DNA from: Chelatococcus composti
Lineage (GTDB): Bacteria > Pseudomonadota > Alphaproteobacteria > Rhizobiales > Beijerinckiaceae
Direction: 5' to 3'
Assembly (NCBI RefSeq): GCF_014201415.1
Contig: NZ_JACHEH010000003.1
Location: forward strand, 480,973 to 544,972
DNA: 64,000 bases
Every line of letters starts with the position of its first letter. Within the stretch, counting starts at the first letter, position 1. The notes under the pieces were generated by a model. It worked only from the letters and a program-made list of their open reading frames with translations, had not been told where the DNA came from and did no database searches. The translations under genes and the position numbers were made by a program. Positions 45,735 to 54,205 of this stretch are shown in pieces.

Positions 45735-46652
45735 ATGCTCGAAGGCCTGCCGCCGCACAAGCCCACCTGTTCCATGCGCCTTGTAACGGACGAGAAGTCC
45801 GCCCAGGCCATGGTCGAGTTGCTCGGGGAGTTCTTCGACCCTGCCGAGACGGCGGTCGCCGCCTTCGAGGCGCCGGACGGGCGCTGGCATCTGGAGGTCT
45901 ATTTCTCGGACCGACCGGATGAGGCGGCGCTGCTCGGCCTGCTGCGCCCCGTGGTGGGCGACGTCGTCGATGCCGCGGTGTTCGCGCCGATCGAGATGAA
46001 GGACTGGGTGAAGGCGAGCCTGGAGGGCCTGAAGCCGGTGCGAGCCGGGCGTTTTCTCGTCCACGGCAGCCACGACCGGCATGTGGTGCGGGCGAACGAC
46101 ATCGCCATCGAGATCGACGCGGCGCTGGCCTTCGGCACCGGCCATCACGGCACGACGCTGGGCTGCCTTCTCGAACTCGTGAAGGAACTGAAGCGGAGCC
46201 GCCCGCGCCATGTCCTTGATGTCGGAACGGGCACCGGCATTCTCGCCATTGCCGCGGCGCGCGCGCTGCACAGGCCCGTCGTGGCGGGGGATATCGATCC
46301 GGTGGCCGTCGCGGTCGCGCGCGCCAACGCGAGACTGAACGGCGCCCGCGACCACGTGCGGCTCTACGCAGCGCCGGGCGTGCGGCATCGTCTTGCCGCC
46401 CGCCCCGGCTACTACGATCTCGTCTTTGCGAACATCCTGGCCCGGCCGCTCAGGCTGCTGGCGCCTTCGCTCTGCAACGTGCTCGCCCCGAAGGGCATCC
46501 TGGTGCTCTCCGGGCTGCTGATCCGCGATGTGCCGGGTGTGATCAGCGCCTACGCCGCACAGGGGCTGGCGCTTGTCAGGCGTGCCGAGCGCGAAGGCTG
46601 GGCGACGCTGGTTCTGCGGCGGGGAGGGGCAGCCCCCCGCCGGATTTCGTGA
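45735..46652 (+). CDS. prmA: Ribosomal protein L11 methyltransferase
   Basis: 305 residues. An N-terminal substrate domain is followed by class I methyltransferase motifs: [56 protein letters not shown] and LVFANILARPL, typical of PrmA. It methylates L11. A GC-rich hairpin-like sequence overlaps the last codons (about 46617-46642), and the neighbouring small gene is convergent 10 bases away. Confidence 0.92.
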   Translation: MLEGLPPHKPTCSMRLVTDEKSAQAMVELLGEFFDPAETAVAAFEAPDGRWHLEVYFSDRPDEAALLGLLRPVVGDVVDAAVFAPIEMKDWVKASLEGLKPVRAGRFLVHGSHDRHVVRANDIAIEIDAALAFGTGHHGTTLGCLLELVKELKRSRPRHVLDVGTGTGILAIAAARALHRPVVAGDIDPVAVAVARANARLNGARDHVRLYAAPGVRHRLAARPGYYDLVFANILARPLRLLAPSLCNVLAPKGILVLSGLLIRDVPGVISAYAAQGLALVRRAEREGWATLVLRRGGAAPRRIS

Positions 46653-46662
46653 ATGCCGCTTG

Positions 46663-46785
46663 TCAGTAGTCGATGGCCGGGTAGCGGCGGCGCATCTGCC
46701 GGCGCATGGCCTGCGCCTCAGCGACGGCTTCGGCCATCGTGACCGTAAAACGGCCGATAGCCCTGAGAATGGTCACGATGAACAT
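46663..46785 (-). CDS. Small unknown protein (40 aa)
   Basis: Forty residues beginning MFIVTILRAIGRFTVTMAEA and ending RRRYPAID plus Tyr. The AAAGGT site seven bases before the ATG and the helical, Arg-rich C-terminus suggest a real gene. Short proteins of this kind (a hydrophobic start, then Ala/Arg-rich, ending RYP) resemble the DUF1127-like small proteins common in alphaproteobacteria, but I cannot assign the family. It is probably in one unit with the next small gene, 47 bases upstream on the same strand. Confidence 0.6.
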   Translation of the reverse strand: MFIVTILRAIGRFTVTMAEAVAEAQAMRRQMRRRYPAIDY

Positions 46786-46832
46786 GGCGGGTACCTTTCC
46801 GTATGAGACGAGCCGGTCGTGCGCTCACCCGT

Positions 46833-47045
46833 TCAGCGGGCGAAGGGCAGCGTACCGGAATTGCCGAGGCTGACCTTGTCGAGACCCGCGTCCCGGAGGG
46901 ACAGCGGACCATAGATCGCCTCAAGGCGGCGGATTTCACGGTCTGCGGCGCGCATACGCGCCTCCATGACAGCGTTGAGGATGCGCTTGAAGACACCCGT
47001 CTTCCTGGGCGTTACATAGGCGATATCGGTGCTAACGTAGGCCAT
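46833..47045 (-). CDS. Small unknown protein (70 aa), DUF1127-like neighbourhood
   Basis: 70 residues: Tyr/Thr-rich start (MAYVSTDIAYVTPRKTG), then a basic helix (FKRILNAVMEARMRAADREI), then LRDAGL and the ending LPFAR. The general plan, basic helix followed by an RDAGL-type segment, recalls DUF1127 proteins (RDIGL), which act in stress and phosphate or RNA control in other alphaproteobacteria; that link is inference. Upstream lies a perfect 8-7-8 inverted repeat shared with the divergent aminopeptidase gene. Confidence 0.6.
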   Translation of the reverse strand: MAYVSTDIAYVTPRKTGVFKRILNAVMEARMRAADREIRRLEAIYGPLSLRDAGLDKVSLGNSGTLPFAR

Positions 47046-47135
47046 GGGTCCATCTCCGAACGTTGGAGGACAGCCCGGAACGCTTCCTCTCGTCGTTATG
47101 ATCGCAATATAGGAAATGCTGCAGGTGCGAAAAAG

Positions 47136-47158
47136 ATAGGTCAGCGCATATGACCTAT
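47136..47158. promoter_or_regulatory. 8-7-8 inverted repeat ATAGGTCA / TGACCTAT
   Basis: Perfect arms at 47136-47143 and 47151-47158 with spacer gcgcata. It lies about 90 bases before the small gene and 144 before the aminopeptidase ATG. The arm and spacer geometry fits a dimeric regulator such as a MarR- or HxlR-type protein; the binder is unknown. Confidence 0.5.
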
Positions 47159-47185
47159 GCGTGTTGCGCGACCCTATTCACCGAT

Positions 47186-47202
47186 TGCCGGACGGTCCGG
47201 CA
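47186..47202. promoter_or_regulatory. 17-bp palindrome TGCCGGAC g GTCCGGCA
   Basis: A perfect 8-1-8 dyad, 28 bases after the previous one. A one-base centre makes an RNA hairpin unlikely, so a DNA-binding site is the better reading. Confidence 0.4.
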
Positions 47203-47302
47203 TGGGGTGCATGCCAATTGTGCGACCATGCCTGCGCATTAGGCAATCTCGCCAGAAAATCCGGTTGCGCATGAAACATTTGCATGAAGGGGTCGGGAGT
47301 TG

Positions 47303-49129
47303 ATGAGCCAGAGCCGCTTCCAGGTTTTCGACAACATACGCGACCCGGCGGCCTGCGCACCGCGTCTTGCTGCGCTGCGAAATGAATTGCGCCGCCGTGG
47401 CCTGGACGGCTTCATCGTGCCGCGGGCCGACGAACACCAGGGCGAGTATGTGCCGCCCCATGCCGAGCGGCTCGCATGGCTCACCGGCTTCGGCGGCTCG
47501 GCAGGCACGGCCGTGGTGCTGCTGGACAAGGCGGCGATCTTCGTCGACGGGCGCTACACGCTGCAGGTGCGCGAGCAGGTCGACACTGCCCTCTTCACGC
47601 CGGTTGCCAGCAACGACACGCCGCCTTCGGCCTGGATCGGCGAGAACCTGACGGCAGGGGCGAAGCTTGGCTACGACCCGTGGCTGCACACGCCCGCGGC
47701 GGTGGACAGACTCGCCAGGGCGGCGGAGGAGGCGGGCGGCACGCTCGTGCCCGTGGCCGACAATCCCGTCGATGCTGTCTGGAGCGACCGCCCTGCGCCG
47801 CCGCGCGCGCCGGCACGGCCCTATCCGCTCGCCTTCGCCGGGGTCTCCGCCGCCGACAAGCTGACCCAGCTGCGCGAGAAGCTCGCGAAGGCGCGCAGTG
47901 ATCTCCTTGTCGTCAGCGATCCGCACAATCTCGCCTGGCTCTTCAACCTGCGGGGGGCGGACCTCACCCATACGCCGCTGGCGCTAGGCTATGCCCTCGT
48001 GCCGCGCGAGGGCAGGGCGACGATCTTCATGGATGAGGTGAAGATCGGCGCGGACCTGCGCGAAGCGCTGGAGCCGCTCGCCGACATCGCCGGGCCGGAG
48101 GCCTTCCCCGCCGCGGTGGCCGCCGCGGCGGCCGGCGGCCGGCGCGTGCGGCTCGATGCGGCGACGGCGGCGGCCGCCCTGCGCGAGATCGTGACCGCGG
48201 CGGGCGGCACGGCCGACGTCGGCGACGACCCCGTCAGCCTCATGAAGGCGGTCAAGAACGAGGCGGAGAAGGCAGGCGCCCGCGCCGCGCAGCGCCGTGA
48301 CGCCGTAGCGGTGGCCCGCTTTCTCGCCTGGTTTGCCCGCGAGGCGCCTGGCGGCCGCCTTACCGAGATCGACGCTGCGGTCGCGCTGGAGAACTTCCGC
48401 GCCGAGACGAATGCGCTCGTCGACATTTCCTTCGACACCATCGCCGGCGCCGGGCCGAACGCCGCCCTGCCGCACTACCACGTCACGACGGCGAGCAACC
48501 GGCGCATTGGCGAGGGCATCTTCCTCGTCGACTCCGGCGCGCAGTACGAGGACGGCACGACGGACATCACGCGCACGATCGCTGTCGGCACGCCCACGGC
48601 GGAGATGCGGGACCGCTTTACGCGCGTGCTCAAGGGGCACATTGCCATTGCCACCGCCGTCTTCCCCCGCGGCACCAGCGGCGCGCAGCTCGACAGCTTC
48701 GCCCGCCGGCCGTTGTGGGAGGCGGGGCTCGACTTCGACCATGGCACGGGGCACGGCGTCGGTGCCTTCCTCTCGGTACACGAGGGGCCGCATCGCATCT
48801 CCAAGCTGGGCACGACGCCGCTGGAGCCTGGTGTCATCCTTTCCAACGAGCCGGGCTACTACAAGGAAGGGGAGTACGGCATCCGCATCGAGAATCTCGT
48901 TCTCGTCGAGGAGCGCGACATCCCCGGCGCAGACCGGCCCATGCTCGGCTTCGAGACGCTGACACTGGCGCCGATCGACCTTGCGCTGGTGGAGCCGTCG
49001 CTGCTGACGCAGGAGGAGCGCGCCTGGCTCGATGCATACCACGCCCGCGTGCGCGAGGAGCTGATGCCGGCGCTGGAGGGAGCCGACCGGGTCTGGCTGG
49101 AGCAGGCGACGCGGCCCGTCGGGCAGTAA
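47303..49129 (+). CDS. Xaa-Pro aminopeptidase (aminopeptidase P, M24B)
   Basis: 608 residues from the ATG at 47303 (GGGAG upstream; a TTG at 47300 is one codon earlier). The large three-domain form: two creatinase-like N-terminal domains (FIVPRADEHQGEYVPPHAER; DNLAWLFNLRG-type second domain with SDPHNLAWLFNLRGADL) and a pita-bread catalytic domain. Metal ligands lie in FLVDSGAQYEDGTTDITRT, GTGHGVGAFLSVHEGP, SNEPGYYKEGEYGIRIENL. It removes N-terminal residues before proline. It is divergent from two small genes. Confidence 0.93.
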   Translation: MSQSRFQVFDNIRDPAACAPRLAALRNELRRRGLDGFIVPRADEHQGEYVPPHAERLAWLTGFGGSAGTAVVLLDKAAIFVDGRYTLQVREQVDTALFTPVASNDTPPSAWIGENLTAGAKLGYDPWLHTPAAVDRLARAAEEAGGTLVPVADNPVDAVWSDRPAPPRAPARPYPLAFAGVSAADKLTQLREKLAKARSDLLVVSDPHNLAWLFNLRGADLTHTPLALGYALVPREGRATIFMDEVKIGADLREALEPLADIAGPEAFPAAVAAAAAGGRRVRLDAATAAAALREIVTAAGGTADVGDDPVSLMKAVKNEAEKAGARAAQRRDAVAVARFLAWFAREAPGGRLTEIDAAVALENFRAETNALVDISFDTIAGAGPNAALPHYHVTTASNRRIGEGIFLVDSGAQYEDGTTDITRTIAVGTPTAEMRDRFTRVLKGHIAIATAVFPRGTSGAQLDSFARRPLWEAGLDFDHGTGHGVGAFLSVHEGPHRISKLGTTPLEPGVILSNEPGYYKEGEYGIRIENLVLVEERDIPGADRPMLGFETLTLAPIDLALVEPSLLTQEERAWLDAYHARVREELMPALEGADRVWLEQATRPVGQ

Positions 49130-49151
49130 GTCGATAGAGCCGGATGCCGGC

Positions 49152-49454
49152 CTAGCCGGCCAGCATCCGCAGCAGGACCACGCTCGCGACGCCGACGGCC
49201 ATGGTGGCGAGGAGCGGCAGGCGCGTCGCGACCGCGGCCGCCGCGAAGGCGGCGAGCGTCTCCGGCCAGCCGGTGGCGAGCGCGGTCGGCGCGATGACGG
49301 ACACCAGCACCGCCGGCGGGATGGCGTCGAAGGCGGCCTTGGCGCGGCCGGAGAGGGCAAGCCGCCCGACGAGGAAGATGCCCGCGATGCGCGTGAGGTA
49401 GGTAACGGCCGCCATGGCCAGGATGGCGGCGAGCGTCGTCGGGTCGATGCTCAT
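49152..49454 (-). CDS. azlD: AzlD-family branched-chain amino acid export subunit
   Basis: 100 residues with four hydrophobic segments (TLAAILAMAAVTYLTRIAGI, PPAVLVSVIAPTALA, AVATRLPLLATMAVGVASVV). The short partner of AzlC, which overlaps it by ATGA. The two together form an exporter of branched-chain amino acids or analogues. It is the last gene of the minus-strand run. Confidence 0.88.
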   Translation of the reverse strand: MSIDPTTLAAILAMAAVTYLTRIAGIFLVGRLALSGRAKAAFDAIPPAVLVSVIAPTALATGWPETLAAFAAAAVATRLPLLATMAVGVASVVLLRMLAG

Positions 49455-50182
49455 GCGGCCTCCGCGGCGTTGGTACCGGCGGGGGCGGCGACATAGGCGG
49501 CGGCGATGCCCGACAGCGCGCCGGCCGCCACGTGCCATGGCGGGCCGAAGGCGAGATAGATGGCGGCCGAGGCGGCCGCGCTCGCGCCGATGGCGGCGGC
49601 ACTGACGCGGCCATTCCAGAAGCCGGCGACGAGGCCGATGAAGAGCGCCGTGAAGGCGAAATCGGCACCGATGCGCGAGGGATCGCCGAGGAACGAGCCG
49701 AGGATGGCCCCCGCCACCGTCGAGCCGACCCAGGACAGGGGCAAGAGCCCGGCGACGGCGAACCAGTAGGCGGGAGTGAGCGGCTGCTCCTTCGCCCGGC
49801 GCTCGGCGAGCGCCCAGGATTCGTCGGTGAGGAAGTAGAAGCCCGCGAGCTTCTGGCCGAGGGAGAAGCTGCGCATCTTGGGCGCCAGCGAGGCGCCCAT
49901 CAGGATGTGACGGGCGTTGATGAGCAGTGTCGAGAAGACGAGCGTTGCGACAGGGACCGGCCAGGTCCACAGCTCGAGCGCGGCGAACTGGGCTCCGCCG
50001 GCGAAGACGAGAACGGACATGAGGCAGGCCTCGGCCGGGCTCAGCCCCTTGCCGGCGCACAGGGCGCCGAACAGGAGGCCGATGGGTGCGGCCGCCACCA
50101 TCACCGGCATGATGTCGCGCACGCCGGCCGCGCGTTCGCGCGGCATGTCGAGCGGCGCGGAGGGCGCCAGGGGCTTGTTCAT
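49451..50182 (-). CDS. azlC: AzlC-family branched-chain amino acid permease
   Basis: 243 residues, about seven membrane segments. AAPIGLLFGALCAGKGLSPA, VFAGGAQFAALELW, LINARHILMGASLAP and FYFLTDESWALAERR are family motifs. It works with AzlD in export. Its start overlaps the end of an AraC-type gene, so regulator and transporter are translationally linked. Confidence 0.9.
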   Translation of the reverse strand: MNKPLAPSAPLDMPRERAAGVRDIMPVMVAAAPIGLLFGALCAGKGLSPAEACLMSVLVFAGGAQFAALELWTWPVPVATLVFSTLLINARHILMGASLAPKMRSFSLGQKLAGFYFLTDESWALAERRAKEQPLTPAYWFAVAGLLPLSWVGSTVAGAILGSFLGDPSRIGADFAFTALFIGLVAGFWNGRVSAAAIGASAAASAAIYLAFGPPWHVAAGALSGIAAAYVAAPAGTNAAEAA

Positions 50183-51042
50183 CGGGCAAAGGCCATTCGG
50201 TAGGCGCCGGGCGTGACGCCGCGGCGTGCCTTGAAGGCGCGGGTGAGATGGCTCTGGTCGGCGAAGCCGGTCGCCTGCGCCACCTCGGCGGGCGACAGGC
50301 CGGTGCGCAGCAGCGCCTCTGCGGCGTTGATGCGGCGGTTGACGAGGAAGGCGTGCGGCGTCATCCCCGTCTCGCGCGCGAAGGCGCGGATGAGATGGTG
50401 GCGCGACAGGCCGGCTTCCGCCGCCAGTTCCTCCAGGGTGAGGGGCTCGGCGAATCGCTCGGCAAGGAGCGTCCTGACGCGCGCGACGGGGCCGTGTTCC
50501 CGCCCGGGCTCGTGCGCAGGCAGGCGGGCGTGGCGCACGACGGCAAGGGACAGGAAGCGATAGAGGAGCTCGGCGCCCTTGAGCGCGTCGTCCCCCTCCT
50601 GCAGCGCAAGGTGCGCCTCCACGAAGAGGGAGAAGCCGGCCGGGTCCCGCACCACCGGCTCCGGGAAGTAGGGCGTGCCGAGGTTGGAGCGACCGCTCAC
50701 CTCCACAGCGATGGTGCTCAGCGTCTCGATCGACGGGTAGCTCATGCGGTAGGCGTAGCCGCCGTCATAGGGGGCGCCGTCATGCACCTCGTGCGGGTTC
50801 ATGAAGACCAGCTCGCCCGGCCCCGCATAGCCGCGGCCCCTGCGGCTCGAGAAGGTCTCGCAACCGGCGAGGACGGCGCCGACGGCATAGGTCTCGTGCG
50901 CGTGGGGGGCGTAGCGGTGCGAGCGGAACGTGGCGGTCAGGCATTCGAGGCCGCCGAAGGGCGCGGCTGCGAAGAAGCGCGCCCGCTCGTCCCGTGCGAG
51001 AGGCGTTGCCGCGACAGCCTGTTCCTGAGTCACCGTGTCCAT
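50179..51042 (-). CDS. AraC-family transcriptional regulator
   Basis: 287 residues. N-terminal cupin sensor (HRYAPHAHETYAVGAVLAG, GELVFMNPHEVHDG) of the AraC_binding type; C-terminal pair of helix-turn-helices (about 190-285): LTLEELAAEAGLSRHHLIRA, then FARETGMTPHAF and LSPAEVAQATGFADQSHLTR, AFKARRGVTPGAYR. ATGA overlap with azlC suggests it controls the exporter, perhaps in response to an amino acid. Confidence 0.88.
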   Translation of the reverse strand: MDTVTQEQAVAATPLARDERARFFAAAPFGGLECLTATFRSHRYAPHAHETYAVGAVLAGCETFSSRRGRGYAGPGELVFMNPHEVHDGAPYDGGYAYRMSYPSIETLSTIAVEVSGRSNLGTPYFPEPVVRDPAGFSLFVEAHLALQEGDDALKGAELLYRFLSLAVVRHARLPAHEPGREHGPVARVRTLLAERFAEPLTLEELAAEAGLSRHHLIRAFARETGMTPHAFLVNRRINAAEALLRTGLSPAEVAQATGFADQSHLTRAFKARRGVTPGAYRMAFAR

Positions 51043-51102
51043 ACCGGCATCATACGCGAAAGCGTCCGCGGCCGGTCTTGAACAAAAGTGATGCGAACGA
51101 TC

Positions 51103-51405
51103 TCAATCCCTGAAGAGGCGCTCGCCCTGCTCGTCGATGATCTGCCGGCCCTTGGTGAGCGCGAAGTTCTCCGCATCGCTGCGGCTGGCGTGGGTCTCCG
51201 CGCGCACGAAGCGGTACTGCTTCGTCTCGCCGTCGATATCCTTCTCGATGATGCCGGCGGTCTGGAACTGGTTGCCGGCGGGATAGGGGGCCGGGCGGAT
51301 GCGGAAACCCTTGTATTCCACGGCTTCGCCCGCCGGCGCATCCTCGGCCGGGGCCTGGCGCCCGCCACCGAAGAGCCCACCCAGAAGTCCCTTCAAGAAG
51401 CTCAT
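51103..51405 (-). CDS. HlyU-family protein
   Basis: 100 residues: MSFLKGLLGGLFGGG start, a short Ala/Pro linker, then EYKGFRIRPAPYPAGNQFQT, AGIIEKDIDGE and YRFVRAETHASRSDAENFAL, matching the HlyU (PF10115) family. In Vibrio HlyU is a haemolysin transcriptional activator of the ArsR type, but this short alphaproteobacterial family of the same Pfam name has no shown function. It is downstream of uvrD by 14 bases. Confidence 0.75.
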   Translation of the reverse strand: MSFLKGLLGGLFGGGRQAPAEDAPAGEAVEYKGFRIRPAPYPAGNQFQTAGIIEKDIDGETKQYRFVRAETHASRSDAENFALTKGRQIIDEQGERLFRD

Positions 51406-51419
51406 GGCTGATGTCCCCT

Positions 51420-53825
51420 TCAGCTGCCGCGTTCGACGAAACTGTCGAGCACCATTTTGCGGCCGGCCTTGTCGAAATCGACCGTGAGCTTGTTGCCGTC
51501 CACAGCCGCGACGGTGCCGGGCCCGAACTTGAGATGGAACACACGGTCGCCCGCGCTGAAGGACGAGGTCGTTCCGGTGGACTTGGCGACGAGTTCGCCC
51601 TCGATCATCAGCGGACCGCCGCGCCGGGCACCGGAGACGCGGCCCGCGGCGAAGTTGCCCGCGCCGCGCCCGCTGGCCCAGCCGGCGCTGTTGGCCTGCG
51701 CACGCTGCCAGCCGGGCGTCGCATAGGACGAGCGGAAGGGCTCGGCCATGTCGAAGCGGCTCTGGCCGTAGCTGCCATAGGTGTAGGCGACGGGCGCCTC
51801 TGTGATCTCGACGTTCTCCTCCGGCAGCTCGTCGATGAAACGGCTCGGAATGGTGGAGCTCCACAGGCCGTGGATGCGGCGGTTGGAGGCGAAGTAGAGC
51901 TTGGCTCGCCGCCGGGCCCGTGTGAGGCCGACATGGGCGAGACGCCGCTCCTCCTCGAGGCCGGCGCGGCCGTTCTCGTCGAGGGCGCGCTGGTTGGGAA
52001 ACAGCCCTTCCTCCCAGCCGGGCAGGAAGACGGTGTCGAACTCGAGCCCCTTGGCAGCGTGCAGTGTCATGATACTGACGCGGTCATCGGTGTCGTTCTC
52101 GACCGCGTCCATGACGAGTGAGACATGCTCGAGGAAGCTCGGCAGGTCCGGGAATTCCTCGAGCGAGCGGATGAGTTCCTTGAGGTTCTCCAGCCGCCCG
52201 GCCGCCTCCGCCGAGCGGTCCTTCTGCCACATCTCGGTATAGCCGGACTCCTCCAGCACCATCTCGGCCAGCTCGGTGTGGGGCATGGTCTCCAGGCTCT
52301 GCGACCAGCGCGCGAAGCTGGCGAGGAGATCGCGCAGCGTCTTGCGCGCCTTCGGCTTCAGCTCCTCCGTCTCGACGATGAAGCGCGCCGCCTCCATGAG
52401 CGGGATGCGCGCTGCCCGCGCGTGGGCGTGCAGCACCTGGAGCGTTGCGTCGCCGAGACCGCGCTTGGGCGTGTTGAAGATGCGCTCGAAGGCGAGATCG
52501 TCCGCCGGCTGCACCACGCAGCGCAGATAGGCGAGGGCGTCGCGGATCTCCAGCCGCTCGTAGAAGCGCGGGCCGCCGATGACGCGATAGGGCAGGCCGA
52601 GCTGGACGAAACGGTCCTCGATCTCGCGCATCTGGGCCGAGATGCGCACCAGCACGGCCATCTCGGAGAGCGGGTGCCCCTTCCGGTGCAGCGCCTCGAT
52701 CTCCTCGCCGATGAGGCGGGCCTCCTCCTCCGAGTCCCAGGCGCCGGTGATGGTCACCTTCTCGCCGGGCACGTCCTCGGTGCGCAGAGTCTTGCCGAGA
52801 CGGCCCTCGTTGTGGGCGATGAGGTGGGACGCCGCGGCGAGGATGTGGCCGGTGGACCGATAGTTGCGCTCGAGCCGGACGACGGTGGCGCCGGGGAAGT
52901 CGTGCTCGAAGCGCAGGATGTTGTCCACCTCCGCGCCACGCCAGCCGTAGATGGACTGGTCGTCATCGCCGACGCAACAGAGGTTGCGGTGCGCCTGGGC
53001 GACGAGGCGCAGCCACAGGTACTGGGCGACGTTGGTGTCCTGGTACTCGTCGACGAGAATGTAGCGGAATCGCTGCTGGTAGTCGGCGAGGACGTCCGGG
53101 TGTTCCTGGAAGAGACGGATCGATTCCAGCAGCAGGTCACCGAAGTCGGCGGCGTTGAGGATCTTCAGCCGCTCCTGGTAGAGCGCATAGAGCTCCGCCC
53201 CGCGGCCATGGGCGAAGGCGGCGGCCTCGCCGTGTGGCACCTTCTGGGGCGTCAGGGCGCGGTTTTTCCAGCCGTCGATGAGGCCGGCGAGCTGGCGCGC
53301 CGGCCAGCGCTTGTCATCAATGCCTTCTGCCTGAAGCACCTGCTTCAGCAGGCGGATCTGGTCGTCGACGTCGAGGATGGTGAAGTCGGACCTGAGCCCC
53401 ACAAGCTCGGCATGGCGGCGCAGGATCTTCGTGCCGATGGCGTGGAAGGTGCCGAGCCAGGGCATGCCTTCCGCCGCCGGGCCGACGAGATGGGCGACGC
53501 GCTCCTTCATCTCGCGCGCGGCCTTGTTGGTGAAGGTCACAGCGAGGATGCCGGACGGGCGCGCGAGCCCCGTGGCGATGAGATGGGCGATGCGCGTCGT
53601 CAGGACGCGCGTCTTACCCGTTCCGGCACCCGCGAGTACGAGGACGGGGCCCTCCGTTGCCTCGACGGCCCGGCGCTGTTCGTCGTTGAGGCCGGCCAGA
53701 TAGGGGGCCGGTGCCGCAGCCGCACGCGCACGCGCGGCGAGGGAGCCGGGACGGGGCGTGTGGGCGAGATCGTCGGGGCCTGACGCAGGGCCCTGTGTGG
53801 GTACGCGAGTCATCGGTCGGACCAT
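51420..53825 (-). CDS. UvrD/PcrA-type DNA helicase
   Basis: 801 residues from the ATG at 53825 (an ATG at 53813 is possible). SF1A motifs: Walker A LAGAGTGKTRVL (about 65), FTNKAAREM, GTFHAIGTKILRRH, DEYQDTN, GDDDQSIYGWRGAEVDNI, ERNYRSTGHIL, TLHAAKGLEFD and AHVGLTRARRRAKLYF. The C-terminal tail ends in a Tudor-like PcrA domain (FSAGDRVFHLKFGPGTVAAV). It acts in nucleotide excision and mismatch repair or in clearing transcription complexes. The N-terminal about 40 residues are extra and Ala/Pro-rich. Confidence 0.94.
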   Translation of the reverse strand: MVRPMTRVPTQGPASGPDDLAHTPRPGSLAARARAAAAPAPYLAGLNDEQRRAVEATEGPVLVLAGAGTGKTRVLTTRIAHLIATGLARPSGILAVTFTNKAAREMKERVAHLVGPAAEGMPWLGTFHAIGTKILRRHAELVGLRSDFTILDVDDQIRLLKQVLQAEGIDDKRWPARQLAGLIDGWKNRALTPQKVPHGEAAAFAHGRGAELYALYQERLKILNAADFGDLLLESIRLFQEHPDVLADYQQRFRYILVDEYQDTNVAQYLWLRLVAQAHRNLCCVGDDDQSIYGWRGAEVDNILRFEHDFPGATVVRLERNYRSTGHILAAASHLIAHNEGRLGKTLRTEDVPGEKVTITGAWDSEEEARLIGEEIEALHRKGHPLSEMAVLVRISAQMREIEDRFVQLGLPYRVIGGPRFYERLEIRDALAYLRCVVQPADDLAFERIFNTPKRGLGDATLQVLHAHARAARIPLMEAARFIVETEELKPKARKTLRDLLASFARWSQSLETMPHTELAEMVLEESGYTEMWQKDRSAEAAGRLENLKELIRSLEEFPDLPSFLEHVSLVMDAVENDTDDRVSIMTLHAAKGLEFDTVFLPGWEEGLFPNQRALDENGRAGLEEERRLAHVGLTRARRRAKLYFASNRRIHGLWSSTIPSRFIDELPEENVEITEAPVAYTYGSYGQSRFDMAEPFRSSYATPGWQRAQANSAGWASGRGAGNFAAGRVSGARRGGPLMIEGELVAKSTGTTSSFSAGDRVFHLKFGPGTVAAVDGNKLTVDFDKAGRKMVLDSFVERGS

Positions 53826-53926
53826 GGACCAAAAGGCGAACGGCGTCGAGTGTCAGGACGCTCGCCGGCCTAGGAGGGGCGGCATGCAGCCCCTATATAG
53901 GGGACATGACGGGAGGAATGGACAGG

Positions 53927-54199
53927 ATGCCCCGCACGATGGTCTTGCATGTGCCGGCCCTTGGCGCCCTCGCAGCACTGGCAGCTGCGCTGGCCGGCCC
54001 GCTGCCGGCCTATGGCCAGGAAGGGGCGCTCAATCGTGTCGAGCGACAGTACCGCCAGTCCGACAGGGCCATCTCGCGCGAGCTGCAACGCTCGCAGGAC
54101 CGGCTGCAGCAGCAGTTCGAGTTCAACCAGCTGCGCCAGCAGCAGCAGCTCGACCGCTTCCAGCAGCCGTTGAGAACCTTCGACTGCCCGCGCTGCTGA
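53927..54199 (+). CDS. Small exported Gln-rich protein, unknown
   Basis: 90 residues from the ATG at 53927 (GGGAGG ten bases upstream; ATGs at 53906 and 53918 are alternatives). A signal peptide spans about 1-25 (LAALAAALAGPLPAYG, cut near AYGQ). The mature part is a Gln/Arg-rich helix (RSQDRLQQQFEFNQLRQQQQ and around) ending DCPRC, a C-x-x-C at the very C-terminus. It could be a periplasmic coiled-coil protein; I do not recognise a family with confidence. It sits alone between uvrD (divergent) and the thioesterase (convergent). Confidence 0.65.
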   Translation: MPRTMVLHVPALGALAALAAALAGPLPAYGQEGALNRVERQYRQSDRAISRELQRSQDRLQQQFEFNQLRQQQQLDRFQQPLRTFDCPRC

Positions 54200-54205
54200 G
54201 TGTTG

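Larger units (their letters stand above)
47046..47302. other. Divergent control region with two palindromes
   Basis: About 257 bp between the small genes (minus) and the aminopeptidase gene (plus). It contains the inverted repeats at 47136-47158 and 47186-47202, listed separately, and an A+T-richer stretch near 47100-47140. No further ORF is convincing. Confidence 0.5.

Noticed and set aside
46617..46642. GC-rich hairpin-like sequence at the end of prmA
   Set aside because: It lies in the coding sequence, has bulges and no T-run, so I did not call a terminator.
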